From: Acidimicrobiales bacterium
Lineage (GTDB): Bacteria > Actinomycetota > Acidimicrobiia > Acidimicrobiales > SZUA-35
DNA length: 64,000 nt
Direction: 5' to 3'
Assembly: GCA_041394265.1 (NCBI GenBank)
Contig: JAWKIO010000005.1
Location: 5,017,790 to 5,081,789 of the forward strand
Each line of letters begins with the position of its first letter. The first letter of the stretch is position 1. The notes under the pieces were generated by a model. That model had not been told where the DNA came from. It did no database searches and saw only the letters and a program-made list of their open reading frames with translations. Below, one piece after another: positions 24,718 through 34,192 of this stretch. A program made the translations under genes and the position numbers.

Positions 24718-27075
24718 TCAACGCTTGCCGAGTGCGCCGCTGACCTCCCATTCGGGATCGAAGCCGGTCCCGGCGGCGGCGATCGAGGCCACATCGTTGT
24801 AGATCTCGGCTACGAGCACCGGTGGGAGCGAAGCGATCGGCGCAGCGTTGCCTGCTACTGGTCGTTGGCCGACGCGGATGAAGTACAGCAACCTCAGTGC
24901 GGTCGTCCAGTCCTCGGCGTAGGCGGGCATCCCAGCGATATCGAGAATCGCCTCGAAGTCGGATCCAGGAAACTGCCTGACGATCGAGTCGATCACACCT
25001 CCCCCGGCTGATCCACCGGCGCCCCAGCCGAGTTTGGTCATCATCCGCTTGAGTTTGAATGTTCCGATCAGATGACCGTTGAAGTCGTCGATCACGTCGC
25101 CGAGCTGCTCGGGCACGGGCGGCCGTCCGAACTGCGTGATCAGCGGCGACACCTCGTAGTCGCGCAGGTGGGCCAACCATCGTTGACCGTCACCGGGCGA
25201 GACCGTGAGATCGTGTGCAACGCGAATCACCGCATCGTCGCAAAGACCAACGGTTTGGTCCTCCACGTCGAGCAGGGTGGCATCAGTCAGCGGCCGAAAG
25301 GTCAAGGTCTCCGTCTCGGTCTCAGCGGTCCACACCAATCGGGAGGCAACTCGACGCATCACGGGGTGGCCAAGGATGTCTCGCCGGAAGTCCTCGAGCG
25401 TCCAGGCCCGCTGCATGCACATCGCCCTCGCCAGCCGACTCGGCTGGGACGACGCCGCCTGCTTGATCTCCTTCCTTGCGGTTGCCAGGTCAGCCTTGGC
25501 CCGACGCACCACTTCGTCATCCTCGTCGACGCGAGGCTCGGGCAGCGCCTTGATCGACGATCCGGTCTGGTCGTTGACAAGCACGACCTTCAGGTCGTCA
25601 GTCAGTTGAGCGGTGAACGTGCGCTGGCCATAGCTCAGCACCAGTCGACCATCGTGATCGAACCCACTCGTGGGAATGGTCCGATCTCCCAGTTCGTCGA
25701 GGGTCCATTGCTTGCGCTCCGCGAGAAGCTCGGTCTGAAGCGCTGCTTCTGCCTGGATCGTCTTGGTTCGAAAGCGGGTGCTGATCGACAACACCGCTTG
25801 CGCTGCAAGCGGGTGGTCGATCCAGGCCAGCATCTGGATCAGCGACTTGCATTGACTGGTGCGGTTGCCTCGCCACATGTCGATGTAGGCGACGCTCGGG
25901 GCAACGATCGGTGCTCCGCCGCCCGCGGCGACAACGGCGAGGAGGCCCTTCGACGGCAGGGCCGATCCGAGCGTGCCCTCGGCCATGGCCAGGAAGCGGG
26001 CTGACGTCGCTTCGCTCGCGGTTCGAGCGGGAGGAATGCCCGCAAGATCCTGTGTGATCCAGCGGTCGAGTAGCCACTGCGCGAGTTCCTCCACATCGCT
26101 CTCGACCATCCGTGCGAAGTGGCGGCGGAGCAACGGCGATGGCTCGGCTGTCTTCGACTTCACAGCGCTCACGATGAACCACTGGATGATGACCGGATCG
26201 ACCGGGGAGCCGTCAGCCCACCGCAGCTCGGGGAGCCGCGCGAGGTCGAGCCAATCGATGGCCGGGGGCAGGCCCTTCTTCATCGCCTTTGTGGCGTCAG
26301 CGAGCAAACGCTGAGGATTCAAGTATTCCTCGAGCGAGCCACCGAGAGATTCGATGGCGGCCATCTGCGCCTGCTTGACGAGGTCGAGCTTCTCCCTGGC
26401 AATTGCGACGCGAAGCGCAGGCTCAACCGAAGCGTCACGCAACGAGCGCATCCACTCCGCAGCGGCCTGACGCGCTGCGGCAGCACCAGCGGTGAGATAC
26501 GGCACGAGGTCGCTGGCGATGTCGGACCCGAGCAGACCGCGGGCCACCGCCCGGTCGATAATGGTGCCGGTGAGGCCGCACTCGATCAGATCGTCGTGCC
26601 GGAAATGCACGTACGCTCGAACGTCGGCCTCGCTCCACAGGGAAGCGGATTCGTCGGCGAGAACCCCCAGCACGACGGGCAGCTCGGCACTTGGTCTCCC
26701 ATCGGCGTCGGCGACAGCTGCCAACTCCATCGGCGTCGGCTGTCCGAAGGCTTCGATCAATGCGGCCCGAGCATGCACCGATCGACGCGAACTTCCTTCG
26801 AAGCCCAGGTTGATGATGCGAGCCAAGTGAACCACCTGCAGCTCATCGGCGATACCGGGATCACGTCGTTGCGCGTACAGGAGGAGACGGTCCAGATCAT
26901 GGCCGGAACTCGATTCACCGCTCATCGCCGAAATGAGCGCCTCGATATCCCAGTCACCGTGCGCTGGCCTCACCGCATGAAGGCGCGAGCGCAGACGGGC
27001 ACCGACGGGAGGGTCAATCGCGACGTGAAGAACCCGGAGGGCCTCGGTGCGATCGGCGGCTTCGCTGTTGCTCAT
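24718..27075 (-). CDS. DUF4132 protein A (divergent copy)
   Basis: A 785-residue protein of the DUF4132 family (E. coli YehI/MolR relatives). Most of the length is helical, HEAT-like sequence. The diagnostic block lies near residues 545-660: RLARAMCMQRAW..FRRDILGHPVMRRVASRLVW, FRPLTDATLLDVED and HLRDYEVSPLITQFGRP. It also shares internal blocks with the other copies here, such as AIDWLDLARLPELRW, SAVKSKTAEPSPLLRRHF and SLIQMLAWIDHP. It is intact and transcribed away from the MoxR operon, sharing a 140-bp intergenic region with copy B. DUF4132 proteins have no established activity; some are reported near MoxR-VWA systems. Confidence 0.85.
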   Translation of the reverse strand: MSNSEAADRTEALRVLHVAIDPPVGARLRSRLHAVRPAHGDWDIEALISAMSGESSSGHDLDRLLLYAQRRDPGIADELQVVHLARIINLGFEGSSRRSVHARAALIEAFGQPTPMELAAVADADGRPSAELPVVLGVLADESASLWSEADVRAYVHFRHDDLIECGLTGTIIDRAVARGLLGSDIASDLVPYLTAGAAAARQAAAEWMRSLRDASVEPALRVAIAREKLDLVKQAQMAAIESLGGSLEEYLNPQRLLADATKAMKKGLPPAIDWLDLARLPELRWADGSPVDPVIIQWFIVSAVKSKTAEPSPLLRRHFARMVESDVEELAQWLLDRWITQDLAGIPPARTASEATSARFLAMAEGTLGSALPSKGLLAVVAAGGGAPIVAPSVAYIDMWRGNRTSQCKSLIQMLAWIDHPLAAQAVLSISTRFRTKTIQAEAALQTELLAERKQWTLDELGDRTIPTSGFDHDGRLVLSYGQRTFTAQLTDDLKVVLVNDQTGSSIKALPEPRVDEDDEVVRRAKADLATARKEIKQAASSQPSRLARAMCMQRAWTLEDFRRDILGHPVMRRVASRLVWTAETETETLTFRPLTDATLLDVEDQTVGLCDDAVIRVAHDLTVSPGDGQRWLAHLRDYEVSPLITQFGRPPVPEQLGDVIDDFNGHLIGTFKLKRMMTKLGWGAGGSAGGGVIDSIVRQFPGSDFEAILDIAGMPAYAEDWTTALRLLYFIRVGQRPVAGNAAPIASLPPVLVAEIYNDVASIAAAGTGFDPEWEVSGALGKR

Positions 27076-27215
27076 CTACAGGAAACTCCAATGGAGATGG
27101 TGGTCGAGACATTGTCCTCCACCTACGGGGAATCATCGTGAGCAATCATGGCCATGCTCATCGTCGATCGACCCAAGCCGATAGCAGATGAGGCAGCAGA
27201 TCAGGGGAGCGGCGC
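27076..27215. promoter_or_regulatory. Divergent promoter region between DUF4132 A and B
   Basis: These 140 bases must drive both the minus-strand DUF4132 A gene and the whole plus-strand MoxR operon. A perfect 10-bp palindrome, CATGGCCATG, lies at 27148-27157, inside a looser repeat GAGCA-N10-TGCTC, and could be an operator. GGGGAG six bases before 27216 supports that start. I could not assign -35/-10 boxes. Confidence 0.4.
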
Positions 27216-30200
27216 ATGCGAAGATGGATGAAGCGACATCGTGGGCCTCGGAGACTCGGCGACGACATTCTGGATCTGAGAGAGTTTGACGGCTCGTGGG
27301 AGCAGCTGCTCGCCACGGTGCTGCAACCAAGCTCGCAGCTCGCCGAGGTCATCGCCTACGTCAAGGACGGGACCAGGCCCAAACCCACCTCTCACCCACT
27401 TGCGAGCGCGAACTACCACATCTCGGTGGCCCTCGGCGCAGGGCATCGGGCGTTGATCGGTGCGCCACGAGTCTCATTGGCGGTCGCAGCTGCGCTGACG
27501 CCGGCCGAGCGCCAACGTTTCGGCGATCTCGTCGTCGGCGTCTGGGAATTCGAGAACATCGTGACAAGGCTGGTTGGCCGCGACGCAACGGTGACGCTGC
27601 ACGACCTCGATGCGGTAGGCCCGGCGCTGGGGTGGCCAGCCGAGGTATTGGTCAACTCCATCGTCTCGCCAGCGATCCGCTGGGGGAACGTCATCCAATC
27701 GCTCGCTGGTCGGGAAGGCCTCGCCGATCGGCTGATCGCCGACATCGAGCGGCTCCGGAGCGCTCTGACGCCGGCGTCATCCGATCACGAGCAGCACTGG
27801 GTGCGACTCCAGTCGACGGATCCCGAGGTGTTGGTGCTGCTGGCAGACCAGCTTTGCGACGCAGCGACGGCCAATTCGAAGAATCTCCGATCAGCCACTG
27901 CACCCATGCTGGCCCGGTTGCCGATCGAAGTGACAGCCGAAGCCTTGCGCAGGCTTGCCGAATCCGCGCCATCTGCTCAGAGGGCCAGAGCAATCGATCT
28001 CGCTATCGGTCTATCGGCCGATCACGACACGACTCAGGTGCGGATGTGGCTCGACGACCTTGCTGCGGACAACCGGTCTACCAAGGTGGCCGAGGCGATC
28101 GAACGAGCTCGTGCGTCCCTCGAGTTCGATGAAACCAGCGACCCTGAGATGCCGTTGCTACCGCGTGTCGAGCTCCCACACCTCGACCTGCTTGGTCTGA
28201 CCCCGGTTGGTCGACTCGATCTTGCCACCGAACTCACCGCGGCGATGAACGGGGAGTCTGCCGAGCGATTCACCACCTCACGGTTCCTTCTGGCGACTGC
28301 ACTTGCGAATGAGCCGCGTGCCCTCCGGAAGGTGACGTCATCACATGTGGCACGCGTACTGATCTCTGGAGGCAGCTACAGCTTCAACCTCGACTGGTCG
28401 GACCTTGCTCGGCTTCTCACACATGTCGAGCGACCGGTCCCCCTCCTTCTCGCTGCCGTCGCCGAGGTCGATCGCTGCGATTCGAACACCGTCATCGGCG
28501 TCGTCGCCCACCTCGCTCATGGGGATCCCGAGCTCTGGTCGACGCAGGAGCTGACCGACTTCGTCCGCTACTACAGCGACGAGCTCATTGCCATCATCGT
28601 GACCAGACCGAGCTGGGGATTCGAGCGCGCGAGGGTCTTCGAGCTGATCGGTCGGGCTGCAGCTCTGACGCATGCGCTCGACTCGTCGCTCGTTCGGGCT
28701 GCCGTCGCTGGCTATGTCGCCGATCGAACGGCCCTCTACAAGCTCGTCGGACCGGACCGGACCCGTGATGTCCTCCCCTTCCTGACCAGCCGAACGACGA
28801 GCGAGCGCCTCGGCGCCGCCGAGTGGCTCAAAGCCCACCCGACGAACGAGGCCATCGAGGGCCTCCGCACCGCAGCTCGGGTCGAGTCAGACGATCGGGC
28901 GAAGACGACGATGCTCTCGGCACTCGAGATACTCGATCAGCCACTCGATGAGTTCGTCGGCCCTGACACGTTGTTGGCCGACGCCACCAGGGCGTTGGCC
29001 AAGTCATCGACCGTACCCAAGGCCCTCAGGTGGCTCTCGCTCGAGTCCCTGCCCGCACTCACCTGGACCGACGGCCGACCCGTCGAGCCAGCGATCGTGC
29101 AGTGGTTCCTCACCTCGGCGGTCAAGAACAAGTCGGCTGAACCCTCGCCAATCCTCCGGCGTCACTTCGCCAACATGGACCGCGCACAAGTGGAACGATT
29201 CGGCGCGACACTTCTCGACCTTTGGCTCAACGAAGATCAACGACCGGTGACGGAGCACGAAGCACGGGCAGAGGCTCGCAAGTCGGCAGCGCACCACTTC
29301 CGCTGGCAACAGAGCACGCCGAGCGGTGCGACGAAGACGCTGCAACAGATCGAGGATGAACTCACTGCGCACTATCGGCAGACCATGACCACGTCGGCGA
29401 CGGCGAGCAAGGGACTTCTGGCCGTAGTAGCCGCCTCGGCAAGCGCCGATGTGACCGAGAGGACGATGGCCTACATTCGCAGGCACCGCGGTCACCGCAT
29501 GAGTCAGGGCAAGTCGCTGCTGCAGATGCTGGCATGGATTGATCAACCGGCCACCGTGCAAGCGGTCATGTCGGTCGCAACTCGCTTTCGGCCGAAGGGC
29601 ATGCAGAACGAAGCACTACTGCAGGCGGAACTCCTCGCAGAGCGACACGGATGGACCCTCGACGATCTTGCCGACCGCAGCGTGCCCGCTGGGGGCTTCG
29701 AGTCCGATGGTCGGCAAACGATCAGCTACGACGCCCGCACCTTCACCGCACACCTCGGCGACGACTTGTCGGTCACACTCGTCAATGACGAGACCGGCAA
29801 GACCCTCAAGAGTCTGCCCCCGGGTCGCTCCGGCGAAGATGCCGAGAACATCAAGCAAGCAAAGGCCGACCTCGCAGCAGCCAAGAAGGACCTGAAAGCC
29901 GTCCTGGCCCTTCAGCCTGACCGGCTCCATCTCGCCATGTCGGTGCAGCGGCGCTGGTCGAGCGACGACTTCGAGCGCTACTTCGTCCGGCACCCCGTGA
30001 TGGTGCGCCTCGCCACGCGTCTGATCTGGGTTGCGACGACCCCCGACGACGTGATCGGCTTCCGGCCGCTCACCGACGGCTCGCTCATCACCATCGACGA
30101 CGGCGACCTCGCTCTCGATCCGGCCTGGGAGATCACCATCGCCCACGAACGGCTCCTTCCCGGGGATCTCTCAAGCCGCTGGCGGCAGCACATCGCCGAC

Positions 30201-30647
30201 TACGAGGTCACTCCCCTGTTCGCCCAGTTCGGGCGTCCTCAACTCGACCTCCTCCCCGAACAGCTGGCGATCACCGATCTCGTCGGATTCATGCACAACG
30301 ACGGGTCACTTCGTGGCCAGATGAACCGCCACGGCTGGCAGATGGGGACGCCGCACGACGGGGGCATGGTGTACGAGATCGTCAAGGTCATCCCAAGCGA
30401 ATCGATGACCGCTGTGGTCGAGGTCCTCGGCGGCGTTCCCGCGGGGGCATACGACGTCGGATCGTGGGAATGCGCCATCGGCGAGTTCTACGTCGTGCCT
30501 GCCAAGGAGTCGTACATTCATCGCCAGTCGGCCATGAAACTGACCGAGATACCGCCGATTCTGCTGACCGAGTTGTTCGCGGAAGTGCTGGCGATCGCAA
30601 ACGGCGGCAGCGGCTTCGACCCGGACCATGCCAAGAAGGTGCACTGA
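27216..30647 (+). CDS. DUF4132 protein B (operon head, longest copy)
   Basis: At 1143 residues this is the longest intact DUF4132 copy, starting at ATG 27216 behind GGGGAG. About 880 helical residues lead to the DUF4132 block near 900-1010: RLHLAMSVQRRWSSDDFERYF, HPVMVRLATRLIW, FRPLTDGSLITIDD and HIADYEVTPLFAQFGRP. Repeated family blocks include RLGAAEWLKAHPTNEA, SAVKNKSAEPSPILRRHFANMD and SLLQMLAWIDQPATVQAVMSVATRF. Its stop overlaps the MoxR start by one base (TGATG), so it is translationally coupled to the ATPase. This suggests the two proteins act together, for example with DUF4132 as a client or platform of the ATPase; that is inference. Confidence 0.87.
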   Translation: MRRWMKRHRGPRRLGDDILDLREFDGSWEQLLATVLQPSSQLAEVIAYVKDGTRPKPTSHPLASANYHISVALGAGHRALIGAPRVSLAVAAALTPAERQRFGDLVVGVWEFENIVTRLVGRDATVTLHDLDAVGPALGWPAEVLVNSIVSPAIRWGNVIQSLAGREGLADRLIADIERLRSALTPASSDHEQHWVRLQSTDPEVLVLLADQLCDAATANSKNLRSATAPMLARLPIEVTAEALRRLAESAPSAQRARAIDLAIGLSADHDTTQVRMWLDDLAADNRSTKVAEAIERARASLEFDETSDPEMPLLPRVELPHLDLLGLTPVGRLDLATELTAAMNGESAERFTTSRFLLATALANEPRALRKVTSSHVARVLISGGSYSFNLDWSDLARLLTHVERPVPLLLAAVAEVDRCDSNTVIGVVAHLAHGDPELWSTQELTDFVRYYSDELIAIIVTRPSWGFERARVFELIGRAAALTHALDSSLVRAAVAGYVADRTALYKLVGPDRTRDVLPFLTSRTTSERLGAAEWLKAHPTNEAIEGLRTAARVESDDRAKTTMLSALEILDQPLDEFVGPDTLLADATRALAKSSTVPKALRWLSLESLPALTWTDGRPVEPAIVQWFLTSAVKNKSAEPSPILRRHFANMDRAQVERFGATLLDLWLNEDQRPVTEHEARAEARKSAAHHFRWQQSTPSGATKTLQQIEDELTAHYRQTMTTSATASKGLLAVVAASASADVTERTMAYIRRHRGHRMSQGKSLLQMLAWIDQPATVQAVMSVATRFRPKGMQNEALLQAELLAERHGWTLDDLADRSVPAGGFESDGRQTISYDARTFTAHLGDDLSVTLVNDETGKTLKSLPPGRSGEDAENIKQAKADLAAAKKDLKAVLALQPDRLHLAMSVQRRWSSDDFERYFVRHPVMVRLATRLIWVATTPDDVIGFRPLTDGSLITIDDGDLALDPAWEITIAHERLLPGDLSSRWRQHIADYEVTPLFAQFGRPQLDLLPEQLAITDLVGFMHNDGSLRGQMNRHGWQMGTPHDGGMVYEIVKVIPSESMTAVVEVLGGVPAGAYDVGSWECAIGEFYVVPAKESYIHRQSAMKLTEIPPILLTELFAEVLAIANGGSGFDPDHAKKVH

Positions 30648-31717
30648 TGAGCGACCTGCAACTCCCCGCCGAACTCCGGCTCGGCGACGAACTCGAACGG
30701 CTCCGGCTCAACGACCGCGGACCTCGTCCGGACGGCTGGGCGCTGAGTCCACGGGCCGCGAGGCGCTTCATTCTCGGCGACCCCGAACTCGACATCGCCA
30801 GAAAGTTCTACGGCGACGACCCGCTGGTCGATCGCTGTCTCGTGACACTCATGGGCAATCGTGGGCTCCTGCTCGTCGGTGAACCGGGAACGGCGAAGTC
30901 GATGCTGTCTGAGCTCCTCGCCGCAGCGATCAGCGGCGACTCCACGCTGACTGCGCAGGGAACGGCGGGTTCCACCGAGGACCAGGTCCTGCACAGCTGG
31001 AACTATGCGATGCTCATCGCCAACGGGCCCTCCGAAGATGCGCTCGTTCCCGGACCCGTGCTCAAGGGGATGCGTGACGGCAAGATCGTACGCATCGAGG
31101 AAATCACGAGGATGCAGGCCGAGGTCCAAGACGCGCTCATCGCCGTGTTGTCCGACAAGTACCTCACCATTGCCCAGTTGGGAGCCTCCGGGTTCGTGGG
31201 AGCACGACGGGGATTCAACGTCATCGCAACGGCCAACCTACGTGACCGGGGTGTCCACGAAATGTCGTCGGCACTCAAGCGACGCTTCAACTTCGAGACC
31301 GTACGACCCATCGCCGACCCTGTCCTCGAACATCGGTTGATCGTCAGCCAGACCCAACAGCTCCTGGCCGAACGCGGCCTCGACGTGGAAACCCCGGACG
31401 ACGTGGTCGACATGCTGGTCACGGTTTTCAACGAGCTTCGTCACGGATCGACCCGCGAAGGCGTCGTTCTGGAACGACCGACTGCCGTCATGTCCACCGC
31501 CGAGGCCGTCGCCATCAATTACGCCGCCTGCCTCGAGGCAGTGTTCCTCGACGATGGCGTGCCCACAGGCCGCCAGATCGGCCGCCAACTGATCGGAACG
31601 GTCCTCAAGGACAACCCCGATGACGAAGCCAAACTCCGGCACTATCTCGACGTGGTGGTGAAGAAGCGGTCAGGCCCATGGCGCGACCTGTGGGATGTCC
31701 GTTCCGAGCTCGCCTGA
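30647..31717 (+). CDS. MoxR-type AAA+ ATPase (YehL-like)
   Basis: A 356-residue AAA+ protein from ATG 30647, coupled to the gene before it. Walker A is GEPGTAKS at residues 78-85 and Walker B is KIVRIEEI with Glu151-152. Sensor 1 is VIATANLRDRG, and ALKRRFNFE carries the Arg finger region. The helical lid follows. MoxR ATPases work as hexameric chaperones that remodel or load cofactors into clients together with a VWA protein; here the VWA gene is two positions downstream. Gene order and content match the E. coli yehL-yehM-yehP-yehQ set. The open frame upstream of 30647 is shadow sequence. Confidence 0.92.
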   Translation: MSDLQLPAELRLGDELERLRLNDRGPRPDGWALSPRAARRFILGDPELDIARKFYGDDPLVDRCLVTLMGNRGLLLVGEPGTAKSMLSELLAAAISGDSTLTAQGTAGSTEDQVLHSWNYAMLIANGPSEDALVPGPVLKGMRDGKIVRIEEITRMQAEVQDALIAVLSDKYLTIAQLGASGFVGARRGFNVIATANLRDRGVHEMSSALKRRFNFETVRPIADPVLEHRLIVSQTQQLLAERGLDVETPDDVVDMLVTVFNELRHGSTREGVVLERPTAVMSTAEAVAINYAACLEAVFLDDGVPTGRQIGRQLIGTVLKDNPDDEAKLRHYLDVVVKKRSGPWRDLWDVRSELA

Positions 31718-31726
31718 TTGCATCTG

Positions 31727-34192
31727 ATGGACACCGACGTACCAACGGAAGCCGATGATGTACGGAAGGCTGCTGCGGGCCTTCTCGCTCCGCCGGTGAT
31801 CTACGTGCCGATCCGCCATCACAGTCCGACCTGCGCACACGTAGTCGCCGAAATCATCGCGGAACAACGACCATGCGCTGTGCTCGTCGAGGGTCCTCCC
31901 GCCTTCGATGACCAGATTGACTTCCTGGTGGATCCTGCCGCCCGAATGCCGCTGGCGATCTATAGCCATGTCACCTACGCGCCGGTGTCTGAGGTCGACG
32001 CCGACCAGTTCGCACCGGCGGAGGACGAAGTCGATCATCGAGCTGCAGAACCGATCCGACGTGCGTTCTACCACCCGTTCTGTGACTACTCGCCCGAAAC
32101 GGTTGCCCTCCGCTCCGGCCGAGCCATTGAAGCTCGACTCGGCTTCATCGATCTCGACGATCACTCCCTTGCTCGGTTGGACTCCTCTCCTGCCGGCCAT
32201 ACCGACGAGCGGCGCTTCGAGTTCTCTGCCACCTTGGCCGCAGCTGCGGAACACTTCGGCTGCCGCGACCACAACGAATTGTGGGACCACATGGTCGAGG
32301 CGACTGATCTCCCGCTCGAGGAAACCGTCGCTGCGGTGCTGACCTACGGTTCACTTGCCCGAGCGGGCGTCGGCACCGAAGAACTCCGCCGGGACGGAAC
32401 CGAGCAGCGTGAGTTCGCCATGGCAACCCGTATCGCCGCGGTTCGAGTCGAGATGAGCTCGGATCCCCGGCCGATCGTCGTCGTCACCGGAGCGTTCCAC
32501 AGCGTTGCGCTGCCAGCGCTCGTCGACAGCATCGTCACCGGCACGGCTTCGGCACCAGTGACCGTCGCCCCCGTCCGTTCCGTCGTTGACCATGGGCATG
32601 GTCTCATCCGCTACTCCTTCGAGCGGCTCGACGCGCTGAGCGGCTATGCCGCCGGAATGCCGAGTCCACGCTGGTATCAGGCGGCCTGGGAGGAACGCCG
32701 AGCGGGAGGCACCGGTGCAGTGGTGACCGCACATCGTTTCATCAGCGAAGTCGCCACCGAAGTGCGGAGCGTCAGCGGTGATGGCCAACCGAGCCTGCCG
32801 TCGGTCGTCGATGCCTTCGTCGCCGCCGAACAGTTGAGCAAGCTCCGGAACCGACGCAGGGTGAGCCGCAACGACTGCCTTGACGCCATGGTGAGCTGCT
32901 TCACCAAGGGCGAAGACAACGTGTTCAACCCGGTCCGACACTTCGCTGCCCTCTCCATGACGGGCACGGCCCTGGGTGTGCTCCCTCCGGGAACACCTCG
33001 CGTGCCGTTGGCCGAAGATTTCGACCGCATCGTCGCCGCACTCGCGCTTCCCAATGACACGACCGAGCCGAAGCAGCTGCATCTCGACGTCTATCGCAAC
33101 GACCGAGACCTACGTCGATCGCGGCTACTCCATGGATTGGATGCTCTTGGTGTCGTCTACGGCGTCTGCATCACGCCGCTGCGCTTCTCACGTGCCGCCG
33201 GACGGGATGTGGTTCGCGAACGATGGCGAGTCCGGGTCGACGGAAGCACTGACGTTTCGCTCACCGAGGCCTCGGTGTGGGGAGCCGGCGTCGTCGAAGC
33301 CGTTGCCAACAAGACCCGACGAGAACTCTACGAACTTCTCGAGTTCCAACCGAGCGCCGCTGCGCTCATGCGCCTCGTGATGACCGCAGCCCAGCGAGGC
33401 GTACCGTCCGTCGTCGCCGAAGCGCTCGATGGCATTCGCTCTCGACTCGCCATCGAGCCATCCATCACAGACCTGGTAGGCGCACTCTCCGAAGCTGAGC
33501 TCTTGTGGGCCGCGAGAGAACCCTTGAGCGGTTCCGACCTGACATCACTTCCTGCACTCGCCGAGCAGCTCTACGTCCGTTCGTGTCAACTCGGCAGCCG
33601 GCTGCACGAGACCCCACGAGAGGAGTGGCGAGCGACCGTCGGCAGTCTGGAGTCGCTGCACCGAGTCATCACCACCGATACTTGGGCCGGACTCGATCAC
33701 GAACTGTTCTGGGACATGCTCGCCGACCAGCGGGACCGGGTCGAACCCGGCATGCTCCGAGGCGCGATCGCCGGACTGGAATGGCGAGGGGGCCGGATCG
33801 ACGACGATCATCTGCTCGCAACGACGGCCGGTCATCTCGCGCCCGCCACCGAAAGCGCCGTCGGAGGCCTGTTCCTCGCAGGGCTCATTTTGGTCGCCCG
33901 CGATTCCCTCTGGGACGTCAACGGCATGGTCAGGGTGTTGTCCGACGCTTTCGGCAGCCTCGACGAGGAGGAGTTCTTGCGACGAGTCCCCTCCTTCCGC
34001 TCAGCATTTGCGGCGCTCGCACCACGACAGACCGATCGATTGGCCGAGATCGTTACCACCATCACCGGCTCCCGGGCCAATGTGCGTGTCAGCGGAGTGA
34101 CCGCTGGGGAGGTGCTACGGCATTCGCTGGCCTCGGCAACCGTCGAGACCCAGCTCGAAACCGACGGCCTCGCCGGATGGATGCGACCATGA
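31727..34192 (+). CDS. DUF5682 family protein (YehM-like)
   Basis: A protein of about 821 residues starting at ATG 31727 (a TTG three codons earlier is possible). The N-terminus has the family motifs IRHHSPTCAH (residues 29-38) and VLVEGPPAFDD (53-62), which resemble active-site or ligand segments but have no proven role. The middle part contains HGLIRYSFERLDALSGYAAGMPSPRWYQ. The C-terminal half is helical. It follows the MoxR gene after 9 nt and overlaps the VWA gene by 4 nt (ATGA). This family is found next to MoxR and VWA genes in many bacteria. It may set substrate specificity, which is a guess. Confidence 0.8.
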   Translation: MDTDVPTEADDVRKAAAGLLAPPVIYVPIRHHSPTCAHVVAEIIAEQRPCAVLVEGPPAFDDQIDFLVDPAARMPLAIYSHVTYAPVSEVDADQFAPAEDEVDHRAAEPIRRAFYHPFCDYSPETVALRSGRAIEARLGFIDLDDHSLARLDSSPAGHTDERRFEFSATLAAAAEHFGCRDHNELWDHMVEATDLPLEETVAAVLTYGSLARAGVGTEELRRDGTEQREFAMATRIAAVRVEMSSDPRPIVVVTGAFHSVALPALVDSIVTGTASAPVTVAPVRSVVDHGHGLIRYSFERLDALSGYAAGMPSPRWYQAAWEERRAGGTGAVVTAHRFISEVATEVRSVSGDGQPSLPSVVDAFVAAEQLSKLRNRRRVSRNDCLDAMVSCFTKGEDNVFNPVRHFAALSMTGTALGVLPPGTPRVPLAEDFDRIVAALALPNDTTEPKQLHLDVYRNDRDLRRSRLLHGLDALGVVYGVCITPLRFSRAAGRDVVRERWRVRVDGSTDVSLTEASVWGAGVVEAVANKTRRELYELLEFQPSAAALMRLVMTAAQRGVPSVVAEALDGIRSRLAIEPSITDLVGALSEAELLWAAREPLSGSDLTSLPALAEQLYVRSCQLGSRLHETPREEWRATVGSLESLHRVITTDTWAGLDHELFWDMLADQRDRVEPGMLRGAIAGLEWRGGRIDDDHLLATTAGHLAPATESAVGGLFLAGLILVARDSLWDVNGMVRVLSDAFGSLDEEEFLRRVPSFRSAFAALAPRQTDRLAEIVTTITGSRANVRVSGVTAGEVLRHSLASATVETQLETDGLAGWMRP

